From Gemmatimonadota bacterium (GTDB lineage: Bacteria; 4572-55; J002), in the NCBI GenBank assembly GCA_003697105.1, contig RFFQ01000013.1, positions 17,902-81,901 of the forward strand: a DNA stretch of 64,000 bases, in the 5' to 3' direction. A program made the position numbers and the translations under genes. Positions 48,852 to 58,087 of this stretch are shown in pieces. Every line of letters starts with the position of its first letter. Position 1 is the stretch's first letter. The notes below the pieces were generated by a model. The model did no database searches and was not told the DNA's origin. It was given only the letters and a program-made list of their open reading frames with translations.

Positions 48852-49946
48852 TTACAGGTTGCCGCGTCTGGCTTGCGCCCGTTCAATGGATTCAAATAGC
48901 GCTTTGAAATTCCCTTTACCAAACCCTTTGGCACCTTTCCGCTGGATAATTTCATAGAAGAGTGTCGGGCGGTCTTGCACCGGCATGGTAAAGATTTGCA
49001 ACATATAGCCAAACTCATCTTTATCGACCAGAATGCCTAATTGCCCTAAATCGTCGATATTTTCTTCAACTTCAGGGACACGCTTTGGTAACTCATCATA
49101 GTATTCCGCCGGAACATCCAAAAAGACCACCCCGTTATCCCGTAGCTGGGTCACCGTCTGGACAATATCATTGGTATCAAAGGCAATATGTTGGACGCCG
49201 GGACCCGAGTAATATTCCACAAATTCTTGAATTTGGGACTTCTTCAAACCCACTGCCGGGCGATTGATCGGCATTTTGATCCGCTGGTTATCATTGGTCA
49301 CCACGATGGAGCGCAGAGCAGAGTATTCGGTGGAAATATCTTTATCATCGACGGTCCAAAAGCGAGTGAACCCAAACACCCGCTCATACCATTCCGCAAT
49401 TTTAGTCATTTGATTTTCCGGCTGGTTCCCCACAAAGTGATCAATGAAATTCAACCCAACCGGTTTGGTTTGAACGCGGGTTTCAAAGGGGATAAAACCG
49501 GGTAGAAACAATCCCTTATAATTATCCCGTTGCACAAAGGTATGAATTGTATCGCCATAGGTATGGATACTTGCCAGTTTCACTTCACCATCATCATCGG
49601 AGATGACAAAGGGTTCACGAACGGATGTTGCGCCTTGTTCGGTCGTGTACTTCCATGCCGCTTCGGCATCGTCAACCCAAAACGCGACATCTTTAACGCC
49701 ATCACCGTGTAATCGCAAGTGTTCGTTTAAGTCCGAGCTTGCCAGATAGGGCGTGGTCAACACCAGACGAATTTTATTTTGAACTAACACATAAGATGCT
49801 TTTTCACGGTCGCCGGTTTCTAAGCCTTGATAGGCAACCGGATCAAAACCGAACTGCGTTTGATAGTAATGCGCCGCTTGCTTGGCGTTACCGACAATCA
49901 ATTGTACGTAGTCGGTACCCATGATGGTAAAAGGGACGTTACTCAT
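48852..49946 (-). CDS. hppD: 4-hydroxyphenylpyruvate dioxygenase
   Basis: GTDYVQLIVGNAKQAAHYYQTQFGFDPVAYQGLETG; IDHFVGNQPENQM; GVQHIAFDTNDIVQTV; GYMLQIFT. Confidence 0.93.
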   Translation of the reverse strand: MSNVPFTIMGTDYVQLIVGNAKQAAHYYQTQFGFDPVAYQGLETGDREKASYVLVQNKIRLVLTTPYLASSDLNEHLRLHGDGVKDVAFWVDDAEAAWKYTTEQGATSVREPFVISDDDGEVKLASIHTYGDTIHTFVQRDNYKGLFLPGFIPFETRVQTKPVGLNFIDHFVGNQPENQMTKIAEWYERVFGFTRFWTVDDKDISTEYSALRSIVVTNDNQRIKMPINRPAVGLKKSQIQEFVEYYSGPGVQHIAFDTNDIVQTVTQLRDNGVVFLDVPAEYYDELPKRVPEVEENIDDLGQLGILVDKDEFGYMLQIFTMPVQDRPTLFYEIIQRKGAKGFGKGNFKALFESIERAQARRGNL

Positions 49947-50171
49947 GAAAAATCCTCCTCTTAATAGAGTTTAGGGATAAAATTAGTAAAGGGTAGGTAT
50001 TACCGCCATTCCGCCACTGGCACCGCAAAACAGGCACCCTAACGGTCAAAATCGGCTGTAAAATCAATCGACGTGAGACAAATCTGAATACGTGATCAGG
50101 GAAGAGACGTTTTAGATGTGATGTATAAAATAGAACGTTTTAGCGATAAAATCAATAGCTATTCAAGTGAA

Positions 50172-50336
50172 TTAGCGGGACGGGCGGGTTTCAAAATAGA
50201 CCAACACCCCGCCCAATCCGGCAGAAATAAAGATCAATATGGGGATGTTAGCTTCCATACCCATCATCAATGCCCCTGCATATAAAATCGCGAAAAACGC
50301 TCCGCTTTTGATTAAAAATAGCCAGATGCGGATCAG
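50172..50336 (-). CDS. possible small two-TM protein immediately downstream of the helicase gene
   Basis: Hydrophobic stretch LIRIWLFLIKSGAFFAILYAGALMMGMEANIPILIFISAGLGGVLVYFETRPSR; no standard start codon at the expected position. Confidence 0.3.
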   Translation of the reverse strand: MIRIWLFLIKSGAFFAILYAGALMMGMEANIPILIFISAGLGGVLVYFETRPSR

Positions 50337-52606
50337 GTGGCACCTCCTTTCATTCGATGATATTGTTCTAGTGCCTGAAAAGGTACGGCTACCCCGTTTT
50401 GGGTCGCGGCACTGAGCGATAAAAACCGCTTTGCGCGGGTGATGCCTACATAAAGCAGACGCAAACGCTCGGCGATGATTTCCAAATGCGAATAGTCGGT
50501 TGGAGAATACTCCTGTTGGTCGAGTTCCCCACATAAACTCAGCAGATTCGATTTTGCTTCCGCATTGGGGTCTCCATTCAGGAATGGATAGTCACCCATA
50601 AAATAATCACTTAATTGGGTGGGAAGCCAGCCCTGATCCAACCCGACTAGATAGACCAAATCCCATTCTAACCCTTTGGCACGGTGCATGGTGGTTAAAG
50701 TGATGATCCCCGGTTTGGGTTCAAAGCCGTAGTCTTCGTCGGTTAAGCCGGTAAATTTTGTTTGGGTTTTACCTGAAATCATCGAATCCAGTTCGTGGGC
50801 GAGTTCCGGTAAGCGCCATTGGCGGTTTTGGTCTGCCCACAGGCGCACATATGTTGCGACCTTCTGTGCCGTCGCCAGTTTGGCATGAATCGCATCATCC
50901 GGTTCATCTATCGCGAGAAAGATGTCCTGCGCAATCGTCATGATCAGTTGATCGACCGGTAACTGCGTTGCGGCGAGCCATCGTCGCAATTCCGCCGCAA
51001 GGGTCGTTGCTATGACGTAAAACGAGGCAGGAAACTGGTCGCCTTGAGGCAGTACCGTCGTGGGGTCATCTTCCTCCGTGGGAAAGATCAGCTTTTCGGG
51101 GCGGAAACAACTCCGTAAAAACGAAGCAAATTTTTTGGGGTCGTCGGACTGTAATGCCGGTTGGAAGCGGTGGAGCACCTCATAAACCGCCGCCAGATGG
51201 TCTCCTTTGAGGGGTTCACCCAAAAAGACCAGAATTTTTGCCAACGTTTCCGCCACTTCACGCGATTGATCGGTGATTTGGAGCAATTCCTCATATTTCG
51301 CCCCTACCAATTTCAATTTTTCCGCCATCTGATAGCCGAGATAATTTGTTGGGACTAAAATTGCCAGGGTCATGTTGCGCCGGCTGGTAATCTCCTTGGC
51401 GCGGCGAGCAATATGGGTGAGTTCTTCATCCCGATCATAATACTCGGTAAAGCGGATATTGTTGGCGGCGTCTGGCGGGTTTTGTTGGGGGTCATCCGGT
51501 TGGGTGGGCTGAATCATCAAGCCGTTGAAGGTATTTTCGCGGATAAATTCCAAGGGATGGTCTGTCATTGTCCACCGGACTAATTGATTTGCCAGATCGA
51601 TAATCCGGGGGGCACAGCGCCCGGACTCTGGCAGTTCCACGGTGGGATGATTCATCGCAAATGCTTGCAAGTACTTCGGATCCGCAGCAGTAAACGTGCT
51701 CATAATGGACTGGTTGGTGTCACCAACCCGTACCCAATTGCCGTTTTTTCCCACCAACAGGCTCAACAGGGTCTCCTGCAGTGGGATGCTATCTTGAGCT
51801 TCATCTTCTAGGACGAATTTCCAACGCTGGCGCAAGCGTCGCCGGATGTCCGGGTATGTCTCCAGCATATCAACCGCTTTCCAGACCAGATCATCAAAAT
51901 CCAGCGCACCAATCGTTTGCACCTGCTGTTGGAAAAGGGAGTACAAGTCACTGCCTATTTTTAGAAAAAGATTACTAGCGGTGGGATGGCGTTCGATGAG
52001 GTTTGCCACAACGACCGGGGTCAAGCGCAAATTTTTAGCCGTTGTGATCACGGTGCGCCCAATCTCGTAGATAATATCCGGCAGTTTCTGGCGGATTTTA
52101 TCGCCTTCGGACCCTTCCGGCAAGAGTTCCTCCCACAGGCGAAAATGCTGCGGATACCAAATATTGACCGCCTTATGGAGCAAATTACGGCTGGAACGTT
52201 GGTCGAGAACACTAAAACCGGTCTCCAACCCCACTAACCCCGGGCTGGACTTGATGATTAGATTTGAAAGGCTATGGAGGGTGCGGACATCAAACCCAGA
52301 CGGCGGCAACCCGTATTCTTCCGCTAAATGGTGGCGAATACGGTTGCGGACGTTGTTCACGGCGGCATTTTGGTAGGTTACTACCAATACCTGACTCTCC
52401 TCAAAAGGGACGATTTCGGGCGGTACGGCACCCGGAGGGGATGGGACTATCGCATCGTTTTCATGCAAGCCGGTGGTGATAATCTTGGCGGCAAGCGCGG
52501 CAATCGTCGCCGTTTTACCACTACCGGGCACGGCAAGTACTGCCATATAACCGCCTTCGTATTGAAGAATTTTTTTTTGGGCATCCCGGGGGATAAATGT
52601 AGCCAT
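50333..52606 (-). CDS. UvrD/Rep-family (superfamily 1) ATP-dependent DNA helicase
   Basis: LAVPGSGKTATIAALAAKI; FVLEDEAQDS; VRVGDTNQSIMSTF; TLTTMHRAKGLEWDLVYLVGL; RLLYVGITRAK. Confidence 0.94.
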   Translation of the reverse strand: MATFIPRDAQKKILQYEGGYMAVLAVPGSGKTATIAALAAKIITTGLHENDAIVPSPPGAVPPEIVPFEESQVLVVTYQNAAVNNVRNRIRHHLAEEYGLPPSGFDVRTLHSLSNLIIKSSPGLVGLETGFSVLDQRSSRNLLHKAVNIWYPQHFRLWEELLPEGSEGDKIRQKLPDIIYEIGRTVITTAKNLRLTPVVVANLIERHPTASNLFLKIGSDLYSLFQQQVQTIGALDFDDLVWKAVDMLETYPDIRRRLRQRWKFVLEDEAQDSIPLQETLLSLLVGKNGNWVRVGDTNQSIMSTFTAADPKYLQAFAMNHPTVELPESGRCAPRIIDLANQLVRWTMTDHPLEFIRENTFNGLMIQPTQPDDPQQNPPDAANNIRFTEYYDRDEELTHIARRAKEITSRRNMTLAILVPTNYLGYQMAEKLKLVGAKYEELLQITDQSREVAETLAKILVFLGEPLKGDHLAAVYEVLHRFQPALQSDDPKKFASFLRSCFRPEKLIFPTEEDDPTTVLPQGDQFPASFYVIATTLAAELRRWLAATQLPVDQLIMTIAQDIFLAIDEPDDAIHAKLATAQKVATYVRLWADQNRQWRLPELAHELDSMISGKTQTKFTGLTDEDYGFEPKPGIITLTTMHRAKGLEWDLVYLVGLDQGWLPTQLSDYFMGDYPFLNGDPNAEAKSNLLSLCGELDQQEYSPTDYSHLEIIAERLRLLYVGITRAKRFLSLSAATQNGVAVPFQALEQYHRMKGGAT

Positions 52607-52615
52607 TCGGAAACC

Positions 52616-53542
52616 CTATTCCTTCACAATTTCAATATCAAAATACGCCCGGTCAGCCGAGCCAAAGACCCCCACTCCACCGTGAATACCGCCATTTCTC
52701 TCTGGGTCATCACGGTAAAGGTAATTATAGTAATTCTCATCAATACTCATAATGTTGACATCGTAGGTGCCATAAAATACAACCATATCACGATAAAACC
52801 CGACGTCGTAAATCCCATTTTCATCAGGAATAATGCCCTGTAAGCGGAAATACGCCGAAATGTGGCGCGGTTCCCCATTGACACCGCCATACTCATCAAA
52901 ACTATTCACATCGGGGTTGTCATTTATAAACGGATCGATATAGGCGGCATCCTCCCATGCTTCTCGGCAGAATACATCCACCAACATGAGCTGTGATGGT
53001 TCTTCGCAGGTGATCCAGATGGGATACGCCTCCATCATTTCAGTATAAGTCATTACTTCCGGGCGAACTTTGGGGGCATGTACGACCTCAATGGGGTGCG
53101 GCGTAGTCGTTGTAGCAGTGAGAACATGGTCTTCAGTTTCCACTCGCAGATGGTACGTCGTCAAGGCGTCGATAGTGATATTGGGATTAGCATAAAATCC
53201 ACCCAGTGAGATCGTTTGGTAGGTAGTGGGGTCGGTATCGATAAGCCGTTCAATATCCCGGTACAGGTGGTAGAGGGTATCGATTTGGGTCGAACCGTCA
53301 ACTTGGAGAGTCACGAGGGCATTCTCAATAGCGGTCTCGTGGATGTCATACGGTTCCAAAATCGGCAAAGTGCGGCTAATGAAAATCGCGTTTGCCGCAC
53401 TAATGGGCTGATCAACATACAAATAGCCATGGATGGCAATTTGTTCAACATAGCTATCTGATTGCAACCCATCATCGGCATCACACCCCCACAGCAACAG
53501 CCATGCAAATCCCATCAATAAACAGATCATACATTTTTGCAT
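52616..53542 (-). CDS. DUF4249-like lipoprotein
   Basis: Lipobox LLWGC; YVEQIAIHGYLYVDQPISAANAIFISRT; paired with a TonB-dependent receptor. Confidence 0.7.
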   Translation of the reverse strand: MQKCMICLLMGFAWLLLWGCDADDGLQSDSYVEQIAIHGYLYVDQPISAANAIFISRTLPILEPYDIHETAIENALVTLQVDGSTQIDTLYHLYRDIERLIDTDPTTYQTISLGGFYANPNITIDALTTYHLRVETEDHVLTATTTTPHPIEVVHAPKVRPEVMTYTEMMEAYPIWITCEEPSQLMLVDVFCREAWEDAAYIDPFINDNPDVNSFDEYGGVNGEPRHISAYFRLQGIIPDENGIYDVGFYRDMVVFYGTYDVNIMSIDENYYNYLYRDDPERNGGIHGGVGVFGSADRAYFDIEIVKE

Positions 53543-53556
53543 GGAAGCATCTCCTC

Positions 53557-55770
53557 TTAAAAATTGATATTGATACCTAAGGTGGGCAGGCGGGGTAGCA
53601 TAGTTACATCGTCGTAGGTGGTTTCTTCGGTGCTGGTATCATACTGCCGGATATAGATATTTTCATGGTTGTAAATGTTAATAAGTTGGAGATATGGTTC
53701 GATACTCCACGTGGTGAAGTGCTTTGTCCAAAATAGTCCGATATCTAGGCGCTGGTAATCCGGCAAGCGGTGGCGGTTCTTTTCGCCGGGATAGGCGAGG
53801 TCAATAATACGTCCGGTACCGTCCATAATGGGACCGCGCCCACTCGATAAAGTGGTTGGTTGCCCAGAGCCATATTTGAAATTGATATTGATGCGCCAAC
53901 CCTTGCCAAGTTGATAATCCTGCATCAGCACCACGTGATGCCGCCGGTCATATTGGGGAGGGTACGCCTTGCCCTGATTATAATCATCAAATTGGCGAAT
54001 CGTTTTGCCCCAGGCATAACCGATCCAGCCCTCAAAACCTTGCCAGCGGTTCCGCAAATAGAAGTCAATACCGTAAGCGTTCCCTTCGCCGGTACGGAAG
54101 GCATCACCGAGTTCCGTATTATCGTTATCGATGGCGGAGCGTCCAAATTCATCACTAAATTCGACTAAGCGGGCATAGGGTTTATAGTAGGCTTCAATTT
54201 CCAGATCAAAATCGGCATAGGGACCGATCTTCACCCCGCAAATATAGTGGTCAGCAAAACCGGGTTTAAGGGTTTCATCCACCGGAAACCACGCATCTGC
54301 CGCCCCGCCGATCTCTTCTTCCGAAACCAGATTCAAAAATTGCCAGTAACGCCCATACGTAAGGTGGGTGGCAAGTTTATCTGTCCAGCGATATTCAGCC
54401 GAAATCCGGGGCGAAACGGTTAGATAATTACCCTCCGAATAATCGGACAAGCGCACGCCCGGTTGCAACCGTAACACGGGAGAAACTTGCCAGTTATCTT
54501 GAATATACGCGGCATGGTAAGTGCCCTCATAGCTAAATTTGATCTGATCATCGCTGGCGGCACGCAGAAATACAAAGTCCAACATCTTTGTCTCAAACCC
54601 AAAATCCAACACGTGCGCCGGCGATGGAGTATAGGACAAGTTGCCCTTAACGGACAGGTCATCAATTTTGTTGTAGGCTTTAAATTCGATGTTGGTCAAG
54701 CCAATAATATTGTCGGATTTAAACCGGCTACCTCCGAGAACAAAGTGAGAAAACAGACGGCTATTAAAGAGGTGCGTCCATTGGACACAACCATTTTGGT
54801 TCCCCCAATCAAGGGTCAGGTCAAGGGTTTCTTCATCCCATCTCAACCGGTCGTTACCCCCGTAATAGCTAAAACTCACCCGGTCTGTCGGGGAAATATC
54901 ATAGTTGAGACGCACATGCGCATCATAAAATTTATAGGGGAGATTCAAATTCAGGGCTTTAGCCAATTGCTCAATGTAGGTGTGCCGCCCAGAGACCATC
55001 CACGAGCCTTTTGCCCAGGGACCATCCATTGTCAAACTCGAACTGATCACACTCAAGCGGGTAACCCCTTGAAACTCTTTGCGGTTTCCTTCACGGTTAT
55101 AAACATTTAACAACGAAGAGAGCCGCCCACCATAGCGTGCCGGAAAGCCTCCCTTTTGTAATTCAACAGATTTGACGGCATCCACATTGAACGTACTAAA
55201 AAAGCCAAAAAGGTGGTTGGGATTGTACACATCAATGTCATCCAGTAAGATCAAATTCTGGTCAGCACTCCCCCCACGGACATACAATCCGGCGGAGAAA
55301 TCAGAGAGTGTGGCGACGCCGGGAAGGGCTTGTACGGCGCGAAAGAGGTCTGCCTCCACCACCTGTGTTACATTTTTCAGGTCGATGCGGCGCAGAGAAA
55401 TTTTACTGGGTGTAACCTCGTATGCCTCTTTATCGGCTTCCACCTCGACCGCCTCCATCGCAATCGCTTTCGGGGTCAGTTCCACGGACTCCACGCGATC
55501 TGCCGTATCCGGTAAGCTCACGATCATTGTATGAGGCAGATAACCGATATAACTCCAGACCAGCTCATACTCCCCAGCCGGGATACCGGTAATCACGTAG
55601 TACCCTTTTTCGTTGGTGATAGTGCCAAAACGGGTCTCTTTGAGGAACACATTTGCCCCATACAGACTTTCACCGTTGGTGGCATCCCGCACAAACCCGC
55701 TCACCGTTGCTCCAACCGTGACCGATACCGTCACCAGTATCCATACCCCCATCATCATCAACGTTCGCAT
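53557..55770 (-). CDS. TonB-dependent receptor with N-terminal carboxypeptidase-regulatory-like domain
   Basis: GFVRDATNGESLYGANVFLKETRFGTITNEKGYYVITGIPAGEYEL; Plug VEADLFRAVQALPGVATLSDFSAGLYVRGGSADQNLILLDDIDVYNP. Confidence 0.93.
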   Translation of the reverse strand: MRTLMMMGVWILVTVSVTVGATVSGFVRDATNGESLYGANVFLKETRFGTITNEKGYYVITGIPAGEYELVWSYIGYLPHTMIVSLPDTADRVESVELTPKAIAMEAVEVEADKEAYEVTPSKISLRRIDLKNVTQVVEADLFRAVQALPGVATLSDFSAGLYVRGGSADQNLILLDDIDVYNPNHLFGFFSTFNVDAVKSVELQKGGFPARYGGRLSSLLNVYNREGNRKEFQGVTRLSVISSSLTMDGPWAKGSWMVSGRHTYIEQLAKALNLNLPYKFYDAHVRLNYDISPTDRVSFSYYGGNDRLRWDEETLDLTLDWGNQNGCVQWTHLFNSRLFSHFVLGGSRFKSDNIIGLTNIEFKAYNKIDDLSVKGNLSYTPSPAHVLDFGFETKMLDFVFLRAASDDQIKFSYEGTYHAAYIQDNWQVSPVLRLQPGVRLSDYSEGNYLTVSPRISAEYRWTDKLATHLTYGRYWQFLNLVSEEEIGGAADAWFPVDETLKPGFADHYICGVKIGPYADFDLEIEAYYKPYARLVEFSDEFGRSAIDNDNTELGDAFRTGEGNAYGIDFYLRNRWQGFEGWIGYAWGKTIRQFDDYNQGKAYPPQYDRRHHVVLMQDYQLGKGWRININFKYGSGQPTTLSSGRGPIMDGTGRIIDLAYPGEKNRHRLPDYQRLDIGLFWTKHFTTWSIEPYLQLINIYNHENIYIRQYDTSTEETTYDDVTMLPRLPTLGININF

Positions 55771-55905
55771 ACTTCCTCCATGTTCGGGATCAACATAATT
55801 CGGGAATAGTCGCCAATGTAATCCCTTCTACCCAAATTCGCAAGAACCGTCTTTTTCATAGAGTCTAACCTTGACAAAATTCTTCACAATACTTACTTTT
55901 TCAGT

Positions 55906-55980
55906 TAGAGGCAGATGGTTTGTTTTTTGGTTTAAGTTCCCTTACCCCCTCACTTAAATTGAAAAGCACGTCTGCCTCTA
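55906..55980. repeat. nested inverted repeat (possible structured RNA or terminator)
   Basis: Outer TAGAGGCAGA (55906-55915)/TCTGCCTCTA (55971-55980); inner TTTAAGT (55931-55937)/ACTTAAA (55952-55958). Confidence 0.6.
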
Positions 55981-56022
55981 TTTCTACACCGTGACTCCCA
56001 CCTTTCATACGATTTCCCTATG

Positions 56023-56044
56023 AAAAAACCCCCGTTGCGGGGGC
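56023..56044 (-). terminator. intrinsic terminator of dxs
   Basis: Minus strand CCCCCGCAACGGGGG-TTTTTT. Confidence 0.8.
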
Positions 56045-56088
56045 ATTTCAGCAGAATGCATTCCCGAATAAAAACAACTTGCACCGGT

Positions 56089-57975
56089 TTATGCCATCAT
56101 TCCGGTAGGTTTAAGCCGGTTCTGCAACTTTTGATCGACAAATTCGGCGATTTTCTCCGGCGATAAACCCAAATCGTGTAATAGTTCCTGACGGGTGCCG
56201 TGCTCAATATACCGGTCTGGCAGACCCAACTGGTAAAGTACAGCGGTTTGGATTTGCAAGTCGGTCATATGCTGGGCAACGGCGCTACCGAAGCCACCGA
56301 TTAATGATCCTTCTTCCAGCGTCACAATGACCTGATGATGGGTCAAAATCCGATCCAGCATACCAATATCCATGGGCTTCACAAACCGGCAGTTGACAAC
56401 GCCCACCTGGTATCCATTTTGGGCGAGTTTTTCGGCGGCTTCTTCGGCGCGCCAGACCATTGAGCCCACCGCCAACAACACGGCATCATCTCCGGAACGG
56501 AGTTCCTCCCAAGAGCCGACCGCGATTTTTTTTGGCGGGTTATCGGGGTGATACGCAATGGCGGACTCTTTGGGATAGCGCACCGCGAACGGTTTTCCTT
56601 CCTGCAAGCCAGTCCAGATCAGATCGCGCAATTCGTCGCCATCTTTGGGTGCGGAAATAATCATGTTGGGGATACAATTAAAATAGGAGAGGTCGTAACA
56701 CCCATGATGGGTGGGACCATCTTCGCCCGCTAAACCACCCCGATCCATCGCAAAGATCACTGGCAACTTTTGTAAAGCTACATCGTGAATAGCATGATCG
56801 TAAGCCCGTTGCAAAAAGGTCGAATAGATGGCGGCAACGGGTTTGAGTCCCCCGGCGGCTAAACCGGCGGCAAAGGTAACACCGTGCCCTTCGGCAATTC
56901 CCACGTCAAAAAATTGATCGGGTAGTTCTTCTCGAAATTTAACCAGACCGGTACCCTCGGTCATTGCGGCGGTAATCACTGCGATTTGGGGGTCGGCTTT
57001 GGCAAATCGGAGCATAATATCGGCAAAGACATTACTGTAACGCGGCACATCCGCACCTGCCTTTTTCGGGGCAGAGGGTTTGACCGCATGATATTTTACC
57101 GGATCATCTTCGGCCGGCTTCAAGCCGCGTCCTTTGCGGGTAAGGACATGTAACAAGATGGGTCCGTGCATGTTGTCGCGGATATTTTGCAGGATTTCCA
57201 CCAGATCAACCACATCATGCCCGTCAATGGGTCCGATATAGCGGAAACCGAGTTCTTCAAACATCACGCCGGGAGAGATCAGATTTTTCAGGCTTTCTTC
57301 CAAATTGCTCATCCAGGATTGTACCTTACTTTTCGAGACCAACCCGCCCACTTTCCATAAATCTTCGCGTAAACGATTATAAAGCGGATTGGTCACAATG
57401 TGGGATAGCGTTTTGGAGATCGCGCCCACATTCGGGGAAATTGACATCCCATTATCATTCAGAATCACCAGAAAGTTACGGTGCTTATGCCCGGCATTGT
57501 TGAGTGCCTCGTATGCCAAGCCACCCGTCATTGCGCCATCCCCAATAATGGAAACCACATGATGGTGTTGTCCTAATATATCCCGCGCCACAGCGAATCC
57601 CAAACCCGCTGAAATTGAGGTGCTCGCATGACCGGCACCAAACACATCGTATTCACTCTCCGAGCGTTTCAAAAAACCACTGATACCGCCATAGCGGCGG
57701 ATGGTTTTCAAGGCATCGCGCCGTCCGGTCAGGATTTTATGAACATACCCTTGATGCCCCACATCCCATACCAGTTTATCCTCTGGCGGGTTATAGACAT
57801 AGTTCAGCGCGACGGTGAGTTCGGTAACCCCCAAACTGGAGGCAAAATGACCGCCGATTTGCGGTACCACCTCAATAATGTAATTCCGCGCTTCTTGACA
57901 CAATTGGACTAACTCTTTAGAACTCAGGGTCTTCAAATCGGCAGGTGAATCGATCCGGTTGAGAATTTCATACAT
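56089..57975 (-). CDS. dxs: 1-deoxy-D-xylulose-5-phosphate synthase
   Basis: GGHFASSLGVTELTVALNYVYNPPEDKLVWDVGHQGYVHKILTGR; IGDGAMTGGLAYEALNNAG; AMDRGGLAGEDGPTHHGCYDLSYF. Confidence 0.96.
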   Translation of the reverse strand: MYEILNRIDSPADLKTLSSKELVQLCQEARNYIIEVVPQIGGHFASSLGVTELTVALNYVYNPPEDKLVWDVGHQGYVHKILTGRRDALKTIRRYGGISGFLKRSESEYDVFGAGHASTSISAGLGFAVARDILGQHHHVVSIIGDGAMTGGLAYEALNNAGHKHRNFLVILNDNGMSISPNVGAISKTLSHIVTNPLYNRLREDLWKVGGLVSKSKVQSWMSNLEESLKNLISPGVMFEELGFRYIGPIDGHDVVDLVEILQNIRDNMHGPILLHVLTRKGRGLKPAEDDPVKYHAVKPSAPKKAGADVPRYSNVFADIMLRFAKADPQIAVITAAMTEGTGLVKFREELPDQFFDVGIAEGHGVTFAAGLAAGGLKPVAAIYSTFLQRAYDHAIHDVALQKLPVIFAMDRGGLAGEDGPTHHGCYDLSYFNCIPNMIISAPKDGDELRDLIWTGLQEGKPFAVRYPKESAIAYHPDNPPKKIAVGSWEELRSGDDAVLLAVGSMVWRAEEAAEKLAQNGYQVGVVNCRFVKPMDIGMLDRILTHHQVIVTLEEGSLIGGFGSAVAQHMTDLQIQTAVLYQLGLPDRYIEHGTRQELLHDLGLSPEKIAEFVDQKLQNRLKPTGMMA

Positions 57976-58050
57976 GGGTTTCCCCTCCTACTCCGGTTTT
58001 GATGATGTAAATACGATATAAAACGCTTAAAACGCTCATACTATCGACGG

Positions 58051-58081
58051 AAAAAGGAGTGCTTTACCTTACCGCACTCCT
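58051..58081 (-). terminator. intrinsic terminator of the S41 peptidase gene
   Basis: Minus strand AGGAGTGC-N11-GCACTCCTTTTT. Confidence 0.8.
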
Positions 58082-58087
58082 CAGATG

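Noticed and set aside
54487-55110. 207-aa plus-strand ORF
   Set aside because: Antisense of the TonB-dependent receptor gene with no family resemblance.
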